NCBI GenBank assembly: GCA_003139855.1
Contig: PLGY01000062.1
Coordinates: forward strand, 27,012-69,619
From: Candidatus Methanoflorens stordalenmirensis
GTDB taxonomy: Archaea > Halobacteriota > Bog-38 > Methanoflorentales > Methanoflorentaceae
DNA length: 42,608 nt
Reading direction: 5' to 3'
The notes under the pieces were generated by a model. That model did no database searches. It was not told the DNA's origin and saw only the letters and a program-made list of their open reading frames with translations. This document shows positions 18,502-27,776 of the stretch, piece by piece (the first letter of the stretch is position 1; each line of letters begins with the position of its first letter). The position numbers and the translations under genes are program-made.

Positions 18502-19902
18502 TCAAGGTTTGCGAAAGGCGTTACTGTCGACCGCCTGTGTCGGCATAGCGACATTAAATGCCTTTCTAACCTTCGTAAATACATCCTCGGGTTTAATTAT
18601 CCTGCTGCCTATTGTGATCGACTCGCCGCCTGCCAGCTTCGCGTATAGTGGTTCTTCAGTCACGCCAAGCGATCGTGCCAGTCGTGGGTTAAATTTGCGT
18701 TCGGATATATATAGTTTTGATTTTTGCTGCGAGTACTCGATCTGGTATCGCTTTTTCAGTATTTCAACGCACTCGTTGAGCATCTCATCCTGTATCTTTT
18801 GTGCGTCGCGCTCCGGCGGAACCAAGATGGCAGAAATAGTTCCATCTTTACGCTCAAGGTATAGTATTTTTTCGATTTCAAACTGCTTAAGCAAAGCCTC
18901 CTCGTCGACGGCTTGCGCGCGTTTCACGATAGACGGATTAAGCGCCAGAGGCGTCAATTCGATGCGATCTTCAGGTGGCGTTTGCGAGTTGAGTGCGTCT
19001 CGCAGTGAAGCGCTCACGTTTATTGTCTCCGTTTCCGCAAGCAGGCCGTGCGCCCTCAAGACGCGCTTGATTTGCAGGTACGGTTTCCAGGAAAGGTCTC
19101 TGCGTCCCTGGATGTCAGCCAGCCTAAGCACCTCAAAGCCCAGACTGTGCACCGCTGTCTCGATTCTAGTTCGGTCGCCGCCCATATGTTTTCGATCAAA
19201 ATAGGCGAATTGCGCCTGTGATTTCTCAAATGCTTCTCCAATGATTTCGCGAGTTAGGCATTCGAGCTGATAGGCAGCAAAAATGTGGCCGAAGCAAATG
19301 TCGCTGCGGAGAAGTACGTCGGCGTGTCGTGCAGCATAGTGCGGCCCCCCGAATCCAACGGCCGTTAGACAAGGGATGTCGAGAGATCGCGATTCCAGTC
19401 CGAGCAGCGCTTGTGCCACGATGTCGCCGAGTGCTTCGGTATTCCACTCAGTTTTCGTGCTGCCGATTTCGACAAACAGCGAGGGGGTTTCGATGGCCGA
19501 AGGACCGTGGTGGGTTGCCTCTACGAGGACCTTGACATTTGATAAGTTCGTGAGCGCTTCCACTATGAGTTTTAACGCGCGAGGGGCCGCGCGCGCTAAG
19601 ACGCCGTTCGAGCCCATTTGAGTCGATCCACTGACGTCTCCGGTGAAGTGAGCGCTGAATACAGGACCCTTCTGTGTCTGACTTTGGTGACGAGATGCAA
19701 ATAAGAGCAGGTCAGTACTGAGGCTTTGGTCTAACGCTTCTTGGTCAATCAGCTTGCCTTCGACCATGACGAGCTGAAAGTTCCCGTATGTCCATTCGGC
19801 GGGGACCTCAGAGCCTCGCGTCCATGGGACTCGTTGTAATAGGTGTCGCGCGATGTTTTTCGAGGCATCGTCTACTTCGGAGCAAATAATAGCGACACGC
19901 AT
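18502..19902 (-). CDS. dtdA: D-aminoacyl-tRNA deacylase, archaeal DTD2 type
   Basis: 466 residues. Frees tRNA from wrongly attached D-amino acids. The catalytic domain (about 1-275) shows the family segments LLLFASRHQSQTQKGPVFSA, VLVEATHHGPSAIETPSLFV, EIGSTKTEW, and AVGFGGPHYAARHADVLL. The remaining 190 residues are an extension, also present in several other archaeal homologues, with no assigned role; it contains a charged KILYLERKDGTISAILVP region. It leads the ftsZ-containing block. The zinc-type and substrate-pocket histidines of the first domain are kept. Confidence 0.92.
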   Translation of the reverse strand: MRVAIICSEVDDASKNIARHLLQRVPWTRGSEVPAEWTYGNFQLVMVEGKLIDQEALDQSLSTDLLLFASRHQSQTQKGPVFSAHFTGDVSGSTQMGSNGVLARAAPRALKLIVEALTNLSNVKVLVEATHHGPSAIETPSLFVEIGSTKTEWNTEALGDIVAQALLGLESRSLDIPCLTAVGFGGPHYAARHADVLLRSDICFGHIFAAYQLECLTREIIGEAFEKSQAQFAYFDRKHMGGDRTRIETAVHSLGFEVLRLADIQGRRDLSWKPYLQIKRVLRAHGLLAETETINVSASLRDALNSQTPPEDRIELTPLALNPSIVKRAQAVDEEALLKQFEIEKILYLERKDGTISAILVPPERDAQKIQDEMLNECVEILKKRYQIEYSQQKSKLYISERKFNPRLARSLGVTEEPLYAKLAGGESITIGSRIIKPEDVFTKVRKAFNVAMPTQAVDSNAFRKP

Positions 19903-20001
19903 GCATCGCTATGGTCGAAAGCTCACACTATAAACTTTTGGGAGTTGAACCAGGCGCCCTGATCTGACGATCAACTCCGTGAAACCTGCGTCGTTCGCGG
20001 G

Positions 20002-20403
20002 TTACGATATGAAGATAAGGGTCTTTTCTTTTGCAGGCCCTTCGTCGATGACTTGCAGACTGTGCTTATCGACTATTTTTCGGGCCGTTTCTTTAAGCTC
20101 TTGGGTACCAGGGACGTCGATTTGAATGACATATCCCTGAAATTCGTCTTTTTTCGCTTCGTACAGTCGTGGGAATTCGCCTGCTTCGTCATATCTCTCG
20201 TATGTCTCGGGCCGCAAGCTCACCATAGGCTGACGTACAACCGCAAGCTTGACATCGGTGAGGCCGCTGAGTTCCTCCGCAATGCTTTGTAGGGCTCTTT
20301 GCGCCGATTGCTCGCTGTCGAAACAGGTGGGGATTGAGTACAGTTCCGTTTCAGAGTCGTAAAGCCCCCTACGAATTCCAATTATGAGCCTCGCTTTTTT
20401 CAT
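20002..20403 (-). CDS. Conserved-looking hypothetical protein
   Basis: 133 residues, start ATG at 20403. No family recognised. The sequence alternates beta and helix, soluble, with no signal peptide or membrane segment. The start KKARLIIGIRRGLYDSETEL and the end KEKTLIFIS look like edge strands. It may be a small alpha/beta (ACT- or dodecin-like) fold, which is a guess. It sits 99 bases upstream of dtdA on the same strand and could share its transcript. Codon use and an open frame with a good start support it as real. Confidence 0.65.
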   Translation of the reverse strand: MKKARLIIGIRRGLYDSETELYSIPTCFDSEQSAQRALQSIAEELSGLTDVKLAVVRQPMVSLRPETYERYDEAGEFPRLYEAKKDEFQGYVIQIDVPGTQELKETARKIVDKHSLQVIDEGPAKEKTLIFIS

Positions 20404-20558
20404 GTTTCACTGCTCCCTCTATTTTTTGCCCTAAACGCTGTAGGTATTCATCCCTCCCTGAGTTATACCTTTTCCGCGAGAAAACACGCGCAGGCTAACG
20501 CTCCGTCCTCGTGCGTGTTCTGACTAATCCATTCGCGCAGAGCCGCTCCATCATCACC

Positions 20559-20567
20559 TATTTAAAT
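20559..20567 (+). promoter_or_regulatory. TATA box of the initiator tRNA gene
   Basis: TATTTAAAT centred 28 bases before the first base of the tRNA, the standard archaeal spacing. Confidence 0.75.
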
Positions 20568-20590
20568 GAATAGCACCTAAAACAATCCAG

Positions 20591-20665
20591 AGCGGGGTGG
20601 GGTAGTCAGGAGATCCCGACGGGCTCATAACCCGTAGACCAGTGGTTCAAATCCACTCCCCGCTA
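20591..20665 (+). tRNA. Initiator tRNA-Met (CAT)
   Basis: Full cloverleaf: acceptor AGCGGGG / CCCCGCT, anticodon CAT at 20626-20628, anticodon stem ending in three G-C pairs (CGGGCTCATAACCCG), and T-arm GTGGTTCAAATCCAC. The A1-U72 pair and the GGG/CCC anticodon stem mark it as the initiator. Discriminator A at 20665; CCA is not encoded (CTA follows). No intron. Confidence 0.96.
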
Positions 20666-20838
20666 CTAAATTGACATATCACGGCGCTTTTCTTTCTCGG
20701 TGCAAGACTCTTTTAGTGCTATAGCGCTCGCGAGAAATTTGATCGGCGCTCGTTGAGCGCTTGAAAAAACGTCAGTTTGAATCGACGCGAGCGTTGGTTG
20801 ATAGCAAGAAAAGGAGGTTAGGGCGGGTCGCGTTTAAT

Positions 20839-21123
20839 TCACTCGGTGCACGATTCAGCCGCTTTGTTTAAGTCCGCTTCGAGGATCTCAGGGCGCGTTA
20901 CACCAATATAGTGCTCTATAATCTTCCCATTACATTCCAGAATCAGTGTCGGCACGACGCGGATTCCGTACTTGTTGGCAAGCTGCAGGTTATCGTCTAC
21001 ATTAATCTTCTTGAATTCGATCTTGTCTTTGAGCTTTTCTTCAAGCTTTTCGAGTATCGGATCCTGCATCTTGCACGGTCCGCACCAGTCAGCGTAAAAA
21101 TCCATCAGTATCGGTTTTCCCAT
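20839..21123 (-). CDS. Thioredoxin-family protein
   Basis: 94 residues, a minimal thioredoxin fold: MDFYADWCGPCKMQDPILEK with the redox pair C14/C17, then KYGIRVVPTLILECNG holding the conserved cis-Pro (VPT). Cytoplasmic, no signal peptide. It reduces protein disulphides; its electron donor is not in the window. GAGGT precedes the ATG and a TATA (AATATATATG, about 21164-21172) lies upstream in the gap to the maturation protease, so it has its own promoter. An extra cysteine near the C terminus (AAESCTE) is unusual. Confidence 0.9.
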   Translation of the reverse strand: MGKPILMDFYADWCGPCKMQDPILEKLEEKLKDKIEFKKINVDDNLQLANKYGIRVVPTLILECNGKIIEHYIGVTRPEILEADLNKAAESCTE

Positions 21124-21201
21124 AACGATTTTACCTCGCTACTCCCCTTGTGAAAACGTGCATATATATTATTTTTGCCTGACTGGGTCGCTCTAAGTAC
21201 G

Positions 21202-21699
21202 TCAATTCTTAAATCGTTCAATCTCTTCAAAAACCAGTTGTATGACCCGGTCAATCGCAGCTTGGACCCTAGGCGAAAGGTCCGTGCAAATCCCTTCCAC
21301 CCGTTCGACCTCAATTCCAATGATGGTGATATTGTCCGGCATAAGCTCCGGTTGAATCTGCTGGCCCAAGCGCAGCGTATCGACCAAATTGAGGTCGTGC
21401 AACGACATCATAAACAGATTTGCAGGAGGCAATTCCTTGTCGGTGAACTTGTAGATCGATCCTGGTTCGCTCCCGCCCCCTCGCACGGCGTCGACGATAA
21501 TCACGTCATCTGCATCCTCCATGTAGTCAAGGATTGCTAAACCGCCAACACCGGCGTTCACCAGCTCGATATCACTTCGGTCTATTTGCTCGAGTCTCTC
21601 GAGAATGTGAACCCCTACACCATCGTCCGCCATGAGGTAGTTGCCTGCCCCGAGTATCTTTATTACTTGTTTCTCGCCTTTCACCGTATCACCACGCAC
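21202..21699 (-). CDS. Hydrogenase maturation protease (HycI/FrhD type)
   Basis: 165 residues. Such proteases bind nickel and trim the C-terminal tail of NiFe-hydrogenase large subunits. Motifs: KILGAGNYLMADDGVGVH (first acidic ligand in the DDG), VNAGVGGLAILDYMEDADDVIIVDAV (second acidic region), and SLHDLNLVDTL (His ligand). No hydrogenase gene is in the window, so the partner is elsewhere. Two GTG starts are possible, at 21699 and 21684; the TATA-like AAATTAATG near 21720 favours the shorter one with a very short leader. Confidence 0.87.
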   Translation of the reverse strand: MRGDTVKGEKQVIKILGAGNYLMADDGVGVHILERLEQIDRSDIELVNAGVGGLAILDYMEDADDVIIVDAVRGGGSEPGSIYKFTDKELPPANLFMMSLHDLNLVDTLRLGQQIQPELMPDNITIIGIEVERVEGICTDLSPRVQAAIDRVIQLVFEEIERFKN

Positions 21700-21801
21700 C
21701 TCGTCGTGAGCGGATGCATTAATTTCCGTTAACTAGGCGCCGTTGCTTCATGCGGCCCCCCAAGTATTAAAATAGACTGAACGCTATACTGACAGCGGGC
21801 A

Positions 21802-22353
21802 GTGCTGATGCCACTAACCAAGCGATCAGGAGACGGGAAAGCGGTGAGCAAAACCTCACAGACCTCAGAACGTCGCAACCAGCGAATCTCCAAAGACGAG
21901 TACTATATGGCGCTCGCAAAGACCGTTTCTTTGCGCTCAACCTGCACGAGGCGCCAATACGGCGCCATTATCGTTTCAACTGGCGATCACATACTGTCGA
22001 CTGGATACAATGGGGCCGCACGCAACGAACCGCACTGTCTCAACATCGGGTGTGAGCGGGAGCGCTTAAACGTTCCAAAGGGTGAACGGTACGAACTCTG
22101 TGTGAGCGTCCACGCCGAGGCGAATGCGATTATACAAGCGGCCAGAGGGGGTGCCTCCATCAACGGCGCTACGCTTTACGTCAACGGCACTCCGTGTAAA
22201 ATGTGCTGGCGGCTCATCAAGAACGCCGGCATTGATCAGGTTGTGTTTATCGACGATGACCCCGAATCGCGCGACTTCAATGACCTCATGCGCGTGAACG
22301 CACAGGACGTCATCCTGGCCCACATGCACCCCGCAAAGCGTGAAGAATGCTAG
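21802..22353 (+). CDS. dCMP deaminase-like zinc enzyme
   Basis: Member of the cytidine/deoxycytidylate deaminase superfamily. Zinc site: VSVHAEANAIIQAA (HAE) and TPCKMCWRLIKNAG (PCxxC). The extra metal-type cysteines/histidine in EPHCLNIGCERERL are typical of dCMP deaminases. It likely makes dUMP for thymidylate synthesis. Start choice is uncertain: GTG 21802, ATG 21808, or GTG 21844 with AGGAG 11 bases upstream. A TATA (TATTAAAAT, 21765-21773) predicts transcription from about 21797, making a leaderless start at 21802/21808 possible. Divergent from the maturation protease. Confidence 0.88.
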   Translation: MLMPLTKRSGDGKAVSKTSQTSERRNQRISKDEYYMALAKTVSLRSTCTRRQYGAIIVSTGDHILSTGYNGAARNEPHCLNIGCERERLNVPKGERYELCVSVHAEANAIIQAARGGASINGATLYVNGTPCKMCWRLIKNAGIDQVVFIDDDPESRDFNDLMRVNAQDVILAHMHPAKREEC

Positions 22354-22457
22354 TTTGCTGCCGAGTTGATTCTACTCGACGAGACTTAGGCCGAACCGGT
22401 GCGAGGCGGGCCCAAAAAAAACAAGTAGTAGCAATAGATCGCGACCACAGGTAAGCC

Positions 22458-24263
22458 ATGCAGCACGGAAACCGCAAGTTTCTTTTGGGAAATGAGGCGA
22501 TTGCTTACGGCATATTGGAGGCAGGAGTCTCGCTCGTTTCCGGTTATCCAGGAACGCCGTCGTCTGAGATCATACCTTTCATTGTGCAGCACGTCGAACG
22601 CTACGAGAGGCCGCCCCACGTGGAGTGGTCCGTTAATGAGAAGGTCGCACTTGAGGTCGCCGCTGGCGCTTCGTACTGTGACGTGCGCACCGCCGTCGTT
22701 ATGAAGCACGTCGGACTGAACGTCGCTGCTGACCCCTTAATGACTCTCGCGTACACCGGAGTCAAAGGTGGTTTAGTGCTCGTTGTGGCCGACGATCCCG
22801 GGTGCTTCTCTTCGCAGAATGAACAGGATTCCCGCAGGTATGCACAATTTGCGAAGATCCCGTGTCTCGATCCATCGACCCCGCAAGAGGCCTATGACTT
22901 TACAAAGTACGCATTCGCGTTGTCTGAGCTATTCGAAATCCCAGTGATGCTCCGACCGACGACACGCGTTTCGCACGCACGAGCATCCGTCACGTTAAGC
23001 GGAAACTATAGCGATCAGCGATCCCCTCACTTTAAGAAGGACCCCGAGCAGTGGGTCATGGTGCCGGCGCACGCGCGCAAGAGACACACAGAACTGAACA
23101 GGATTCAACCATTGCTGCGCGCCGAACTCTCCTCTTTAAATAACTTAACGCTTAAAAAATCTCGCTTCGGCGTGGTTACAGCCGGAGTGGCTGCAAAATA
23201 TGTTGAGGAGGCGCTCAAGAAGTTGCGACTCGAACCTTCCGTGCTGCGCGTCGCTGCTTATCCTGCGAACAACGACCAAATCGCGACGCTCGTAAGCAAT
23301 TCGCGTCAGCTTCTCATCGTCGAGGAGCTCGAGCCTGTAATTGAAGAGCAAGTTAATGCTCTTGCGGGCACGGTCGAGGTGTACGGAAAGCTCACAGGAC
23401 ACGTCCAACGAGAGGGTGAGCTCACGGTTGATACGGTCCTACATAGCATCGGCCAGGTGGTTGGCCGGCTCGCAGCTGCGGACGTCCCGGCAGTGTTGAT
23501 CGCCGCGGAGCACACGCTGCCTCCGCGACCGCCCGTGCTGTGTGTGGGATGTCCCCATCGGGCGACATTCTACGCGCTCAAGAAAGTGTTCACCAAAGCT
23601 GCGATCTATGTCGGAGACATCGGATGCTATACGCTAGGCGTGAGTCAAGGCACGATCGATACCACGCTCTGCATGGGCGCAAGCATCAGCATGGGCAGCG
23701 GATTCAGTGCCGCCTGTGATAAGGAGATCGTGAGTGTTATCGGCGATTCGACCTTCATTCATACGGGCGTTCCTGGACTTATAAACGCTGTGTACAACGG
23801 TGCGCGGCTGACGCTCGTAATTATGGACAACGGCACGACCGCAATGACGGGACATCAACCCCACCCCTGCACCGGCGTGAACGCAATGGGAGCGTGTACC
23901 ATGCCGACGCCGATGGAAGACCTCATTAAAGCGATCGGCGTCCAAGGGCTTTACGTTGTCGATCCCTGCAACCTATTCGAAACGGAAGACGCGCTAACAA
24001 AGGCAAAGAACGGCGACGGCGTCCAAGTTGTCATCGCGAGGCGGCCTTGTATCATCAGTGCCAAAAAGGCAGGAACGCTCGTAAAGGCGAAAAAACGCGT
24101 CACCGCTGTGTGCCAAGACTACTTCGCGAGTTGTAAGCTCTGTAGCACGCTTTTTTGCCCTGCGATCATCTATAGCGAAACGAGCGCCTCGATTGCTGAA
24201 GACTGCGTGGGCTGCGGCGTTTGCGAACAGATCTGCGAATTCGATGCTATCGAAACCGCTTGA
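22458..24263 (+). CDS. iorA: Indolepyruvate ferredoxin oxidoreductase alpha subunit
   Basis: 601 residues, full length. Oxidatively decarboxylates aryl-pyruvates to acyl-CoA with thiamine pyrophosphate and ferredoxin. N-terminal pyrimidine-binding domain (GNEAIAYGILEAGVSLVSGY), C-terminal pyrophosphate-binding domain (VGDIGCYTLGVSQG ... GDSTFIHTGVPGLINAVYN), and a ferredoxin-like end with CKLCSTLFC and CVGCGVCEQICEFDAI for iron-sulphur clusters. GGTAAG precedes the ATG. iorB follows directly. In methanogens the enzyme also works in reverse to make aromatic amino acids from aryl acids. Confidence 0.96.
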   Translation: MQHGNRKFLLGNEAIAYGILEAGVSLVSGYPGTPSSEIIPFIVQHVERYERPPHVEWSVNEKVALEVAAGASYCDVRTAVVMKHVGLNVAADPLMTLAYTGVKGGLVLVVADDPGCFSSQNEQDSRRYAQFAKIPCLDPSTPQEAYDFTKYAFALSELFEIPVMLRPTTRVSHARASVTLSGNYSDQRSPHFKKDPEQWVMVPAHARKRHTELNRIQPLLRAELSSLNNLTLKKSRFGVVTAGVAAKYVEEALKKLRLEPSVLRVAAYPANNDQIATLVSNSRQLLIVEELEPVIEEQVNALAGTVEVYGKLTGHVQREGELTVDTVLHSIGQVVGRLAAADVPAVLIAAEHTLPPRPPVLCVGCPHRATFYALKKVFTKAAIYVGDIGCYTLGVSQGTIDTTLCMGASISMGSGFSAACDKEIVSVIGDSTFIHTGVPGLINAVYNGARLTLVIMDNGTTAMTGHQPHPCTGVNAMGACTMPTPMEDLIKAIGVQGLYVVDPCNLFETEDALTKAKNGDGVQVVIARRPCIISAKKAGTLVKAKKRVTAVCQDYFASCKLCSTLFCPAIIYSETSASIAEDCVGCGVCEQICEFDAIETA

Positions 24264-24271
24264 GGTGCGCG

Positions 24272-24844
24272 ATGGTGAAAAAGACCAAATTTGATTGTAT
24301 TATCGTGGGAGTTGGCGGTCAAGGTTCTATTTTCGCCTCGCGAGTGCTGGGCGAAGCGGCCGTGCGAGAGGGGTATGACGTGATCTCTGCTGAGACCCAC
24401 GGCATGGCTCAGCGAGGCGGAACCGTTGAGGTCCACGTCCGCCTTGGCTCATCATTTGGGCCGTTAATCCCTCTAAGAAGCGCAGACGCCTTGGTTGGAA
24501 TGGAGCCGGCAGAGGGTCTCCGCTTTGCACGCTATTTGTCGCCCAAGGGAACGGCCATCATCAACACGAATGTCGTGCCCGCCACAAGTTCAGACTACCC
24601 GCCCGTCGCGAATTTGGTGAAGGCGCTTAAAGACACGTGCGAGCGTGTAATTGCGTATGACGCGACACGGCTTGCATTGGACGCGGGCCATCTGCAAACC
24701 CTCAACGTCGTTCTGCTGGGGACACTTTCACGCATGCTGCCCTTGTCCACGTTGGAAGAGGTCGTTGCCGAGCACGTGCCCAAAAAAGCTCTTGACGCCA
24801 ATATCAGGGCGTTCAAGCTTGGACAGCGAGTCTTCGACGCGTAA
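24272..24844 (+). CDS. iorB: Indolepyruvate ferredoxin oxidoreductase beta subunit
   Basis: 190 residues, gamma-type pyruvate/ketoisovalerate oxidoreductase domain: CIIVGVGGQGSIFASRVLGE (glycine-rich loop), ETHGMAQRGGTVEVHVRLG, and ADALVGMEPAEGLRF. The frame is open further upstream, but ATG at 24272 has GAGGTGC in the right place, 8 bases after the iorA stop. It pairs with IorA as the second subunit. Confidence 0.95.
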   Translation: MVKKTKFDCIIVGVGGQGSIFASRVLGEAAVREGYDVISAETHGMAQRGGTVEVHVRLGSSFGPLIPLRSADALVGMEPAEGLRFARYLSPKGTAIINTNVVPATSSDYPPVANLVKALKDTCERVIAYDATRLALDAGHLQTLNVVLLGTLSRMLPLSTLEEVVAEHVPKKALDANIRAFKLGQRVFDA

Positions 24845-25004
24845 TTCAGTGATTGTGCATACGATTCACAGTATTCTCGCGTCGACGGTTGGCCTCGAGC
24901 CGATAATCTCAGTCACTACTTTACTTTCGTGTTTCAGCAGAACGCTAACCAATGCCCCCTCCAGTGGGCAAAGCATATCACTCAGAAACCGCATCTAACA
25001 AAGG

Positions 25005-26366
25005 ATGACAAAGCTGTGTCCCGGATGCGGGGCGACCAACCCAGATGAAACAGAGGCGTGCTGTGAATGCGGCGCTCAAATAGCCAAGACAGCGATGGAT
25101 GTTCTTGAAGAAGCGCTCTTGCTTCGGCAGCAAGGTAAGCCGAAAGACGCGCTCAATCGCGTCACAGAAGCCCTCAGTATGGACCCTTCAAACGTCGACG
25201 CACTGTTCACTTTTGGCTCTTTGACAGAAGAGTTGGGCAACGGCGATCAGGCGCTTAGTTATTATGAACGGGCCTTAGAGGCAGATCCCACCCATGCTCC
25301 CGCTCTCGTCGCCAAAGGAAGCATCCTTCGCGATAGAGGAGATGTTGACGCTGCTGTGCGTTTGTTCGATGCTGCCATAGCGAGCGAACCGCGGTTTGCG
25401 GTAGCCTACAACGCCAAGGGATACCTGTTTCAAAAACAGGGTTTATACGAACAAGCACTCAAATGCTATAACAAAGCGCAGGAAGCTGATCCTGAGTTTG
25501 ATCTTCCTTGGTTCAACACGGGTGTCTGCTATGCGCTGATGAACGACAACGAAAAAGCGGAGGGAATGTTCGAGAGGGCACTGCTGCTGGAACCTATGAA
25601 CGCCGACGCTTGGTTCTACCGAGCGAATGCGCTAGCGAATTTGGAGCGCTACGAAGACGCTGTCATCAACTATGACAAAGGCCTGGTGATCGACGACACC
25701 CGCGCTGCGGCGTGGGACGGTCGCGGGCTCGCCCTCGCTAGCCAGTATAAATGGCCTGACGCACTGGAGAGCTTTGACAAAGCGCTGAGCCTCGATCCCG
25801 ACTATTTCATCACGTACAACAACAAGGGGTACGTTTATTATAATCTGCAAAAATTTGACGACGCGATTGAAAACTTCGACAAAGCTCTCGAAATAAGTTC
25901 AGACTACATTCTCGCGTGGATCAATAAGGGTCTCGCACTGGATAGTTTGAACCGCTTCGACGAAGCGATCCAGTGCTTGGATCGGGCGTTCCAGCTGGAT
26001 CCCGAGAATTTTTGGGTGTTGAACAGAAAAGGGTTTATTCTGTTCGGCATCGATCGATTTGAGGACGCGATCGCTGTTTTTGATGAGGTGCTCAGCACAA
26101 ACGCCGACGACACGTACGCGCTCTCGTTCAAAGGAAGCTCCTATGATGGTCTAGGGGAATATGAAAAGGCCATTGAGTGCTTTGACCGCGTCTTAGAAGT
26201 CGATGAGAACGATGAGTTTGCGTGGACGTCAAAAGGCAGCGCGTTGTACAGCCTTAAGCGATATGACGATGCGGTGTCCTGTTTTGACCGGGCGCTCGAA
26301 ATAGACCCCCAGAGCCTCGAGGCCGTTCAGTTCAAAGAATTGATTGCCCAGCGGCGCAGCGGCTAA
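25005..26366 (+). CDS. Zinc-ribbon TPR-repeat protein
   Basis: 453 residues. The N terminus is a zinc ribbon, CPGCGATNPDETEACCECG, followed from about residue 33 by roughly twelve TPR units of 34 residues with the usual pattern (e.g. DALESFDKALSLDPDYF, DAIENFDKALEISSDYI, EAIQCLDRAFQLDPENF). TPR arrays bind other proteins; the ribbon may do so too. No signal peptide or membrane segment. A weak TATA-like GCATATC 28 bases before the ATG suggests a leaderless mRNA. The 3' end overlaps the convergent aminotransferase gene by 4 bases. Partner unknown. Confidence 0.88.
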   Translation: MTKLCPGCGATNPDETEACCECGAQIAKTAMDVLEEALLLRQQGKPKDALNRVTEALSMDPSNVDALFTFGSLTEELGNGDQALSYYERALEADPTHAPALVAKGSILRDRGDVDAAVRLFDAAIASEPRFAVAYNAKGYLFQKQGLYEQALKCYNKAQEADPEFDLPWFNTGVCYALMNDNEKAEGMFERALLLEPMNADAWFYRANALANLERYEDAVINYDKGLVIDDTRAAAWDGRGLALASQYKWPDALESFDKALSLDPDYFITYNNKGYVYYNLQKFDDAIENFDKALEISSDYILAWINKGLALDSLNRFDEAIQCLDRAFQLDPENFWVLNRKGFILFGIDRFEDAIAVFDEVLSTNADDTYALSFKGSSYDGLGEYEKAIECFDRVLEVDENDEFAWTSKGSALYSLKRYDDAVSCFDRALEIDPQSLEAVQFKELIAQRRSG

Positions 26367-27484
26367 CGCGCCGAAACCTGTTCTCTGATGATTTGGAACG
26401 CGAGGTCAATGCTCTGTTGACTCGCCGCGTACGAGATTCGGACGTGCCCTTCGCCAAAGCGCCCGAACGCCGATCCCGGCACAACGATGACGCCGGCCTG
26501 GGCAAGCCTCATCGTGAGGTCGAAGCTCGTGTCCGACGTGGCAAACCGTGGGAACACATAAAACGCCCCTTCAGGCGTCACACAATCGGCTATTCCCTTA
26601 AGGTGGTGCATCACGCCACTGCGTCGCGCGAAAAACTCGTCAACCATGGACCTCACGCTCTCTTGGGGGCCGGTCAACGCCGCATAAGCGGCTTTTTGCG
26701 AGATAGATGGCGCGCAGGCCTGGATATATTGGTGCACCTTCAGCATCTCCTCAACTATCGCGGCTGGTGCGATCGCGTACCCGAGCCGCCAGCCGGTCAT
26801 CGCATACGTTTTTGACACCGAATTAACGACAATCACGCGGTCCGGGTCGATGCTTGCCGGGCTGACGTGTTTTCCTCTGTAGAGCATCTTGTCATAGACC
26901 TCATCGGAAATTATGTAGAAGTCGTGGTCGTCGGCGAGCTCAACAAACTCCCGCATCTCGTTGTGCCGCTGCACCGCACCAGTGGGGTTTGCTGGTGAGT
27001 TAATAACCAGGGCTTTTGTCTTGTCCGTGATGCGATCCGCAACGGTATCAGGCTGCAGCCTGAAATCATCATCAGCGCTAACCCTCGCGCTCACGGGCAC
27101 GCCACCCGCCACGTGTGTGAGTGGCGCATAAGCGACAAATCCGGGATCGGGGAGTATTACCTCGTCGCCCGGGTTTATCAATGCCTCGAACGCCAGATGA
27201 AGGGCCTCGCTGCCACCTGAAGTGCAGATGATCTGCTCTTGCCCAGCTTGTACTCCGTACTGTTCATAGTAGCTCGCGATTGCGTCGATGAGTTCAGGAA
27301 AGCCCTTGTTAGGCGTGTACCCGGTGTACCCCTTGTCTAGTGCCTCTTTTGCCGCCTCTTTGATGTGTGTTGGCGTGTCGAAGTCCGGTTGGCCGAGCCC
27401 CAGGTTGATCGCGCCGGGTTTAGTCAGCGCAAACATCTCTCGAATTCCTGAAAGGGAAAAGTGTGAAGTGCGTTCTGCCCACAT
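26363..27484 (-). CDS. Class I/II aminotransferase (aspartate/aromatic type)
   Basis: 373 residues, PLP-dependent fold type I. Signatures: INLGLGQPDFDTP, ICTSGGSEALHLAFEALINPGD, INSPANPTGAV, ISDEVYDKMLY, and VNSVSKTYAMTGWRLGY, where the SVSK lysine binds PLP. The frame stays open 69 codons upstream, but ATG at 27484 with GGAG 6 bases before it starts right at the family N terminus (MWAERTSHFSLSGIREMF). It could form the aryl-pyruvates used by the nearby IorAB; this is inference from neighbourhood only. Confidence 0.92.
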   Translation of the reverse strand: MWAERTSHFSLSGIREMFALTKPGAINLGLGQPDFDTPTHIKEAAKEALDKGYTGYTPNKGFPELIDAIASYYEQYGVQAGQEQIICTSGGSEALHLAFEALINPGDEVILPDPGFVAYAPLTHVAGGVPVSARVSADDDFRLQPDTVADRITDKTKALVINSPANPTGAVQRHNEMREFVELADDHDFYIISDEVYDKMLYRGKHVSPASIDPDRVIVVNSVSKTYAMTGWRLGYAIAPAAIVEEMLKVHQYIQACAPSISQKAAYAALTGPQESVRSMVDEFFARRSGVMHHLKGIADCVTPEGAFYVFPRFATSDTSFDLTMRLAQAGVIVVPGSAFGRFGEGHVRISYAASQQSIDLAFQIIREQVSAR

Positions 27485-27776
27485 ACCTGTCTCCAACACC
27501 ACAATAGAGTGTCGCAGTGTCTGAATTGCTAGTCTGCGAGTTTCATGCCCATAAACCTGTTTATTGATGATGTTTGGGCTCTTCAGGCGAGGGGGGCTCA
27601 GACCGCGCAGGTAGCGTCCCCGGTGCTGTTGGTCACGTCGAAGGAATTCGCGTGATGTATCAGGCATCATCCGGCTCTCGCAATAGAGCATAACTAGTGC
27701 CGCGCAGGCCTCCGGTCGTCCTTTCGTGAGCGCAGTTCAATAGGTTTAAGTGAGACGGGTTCTAATATACAGCCTG

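Noticed and set aside
27485..27691. 69-codon N-terminal extension of the aminotransferase
   Set aside because: It is not conserved-looking, and ATG 27484 with GGAG begins at the family N terminus.
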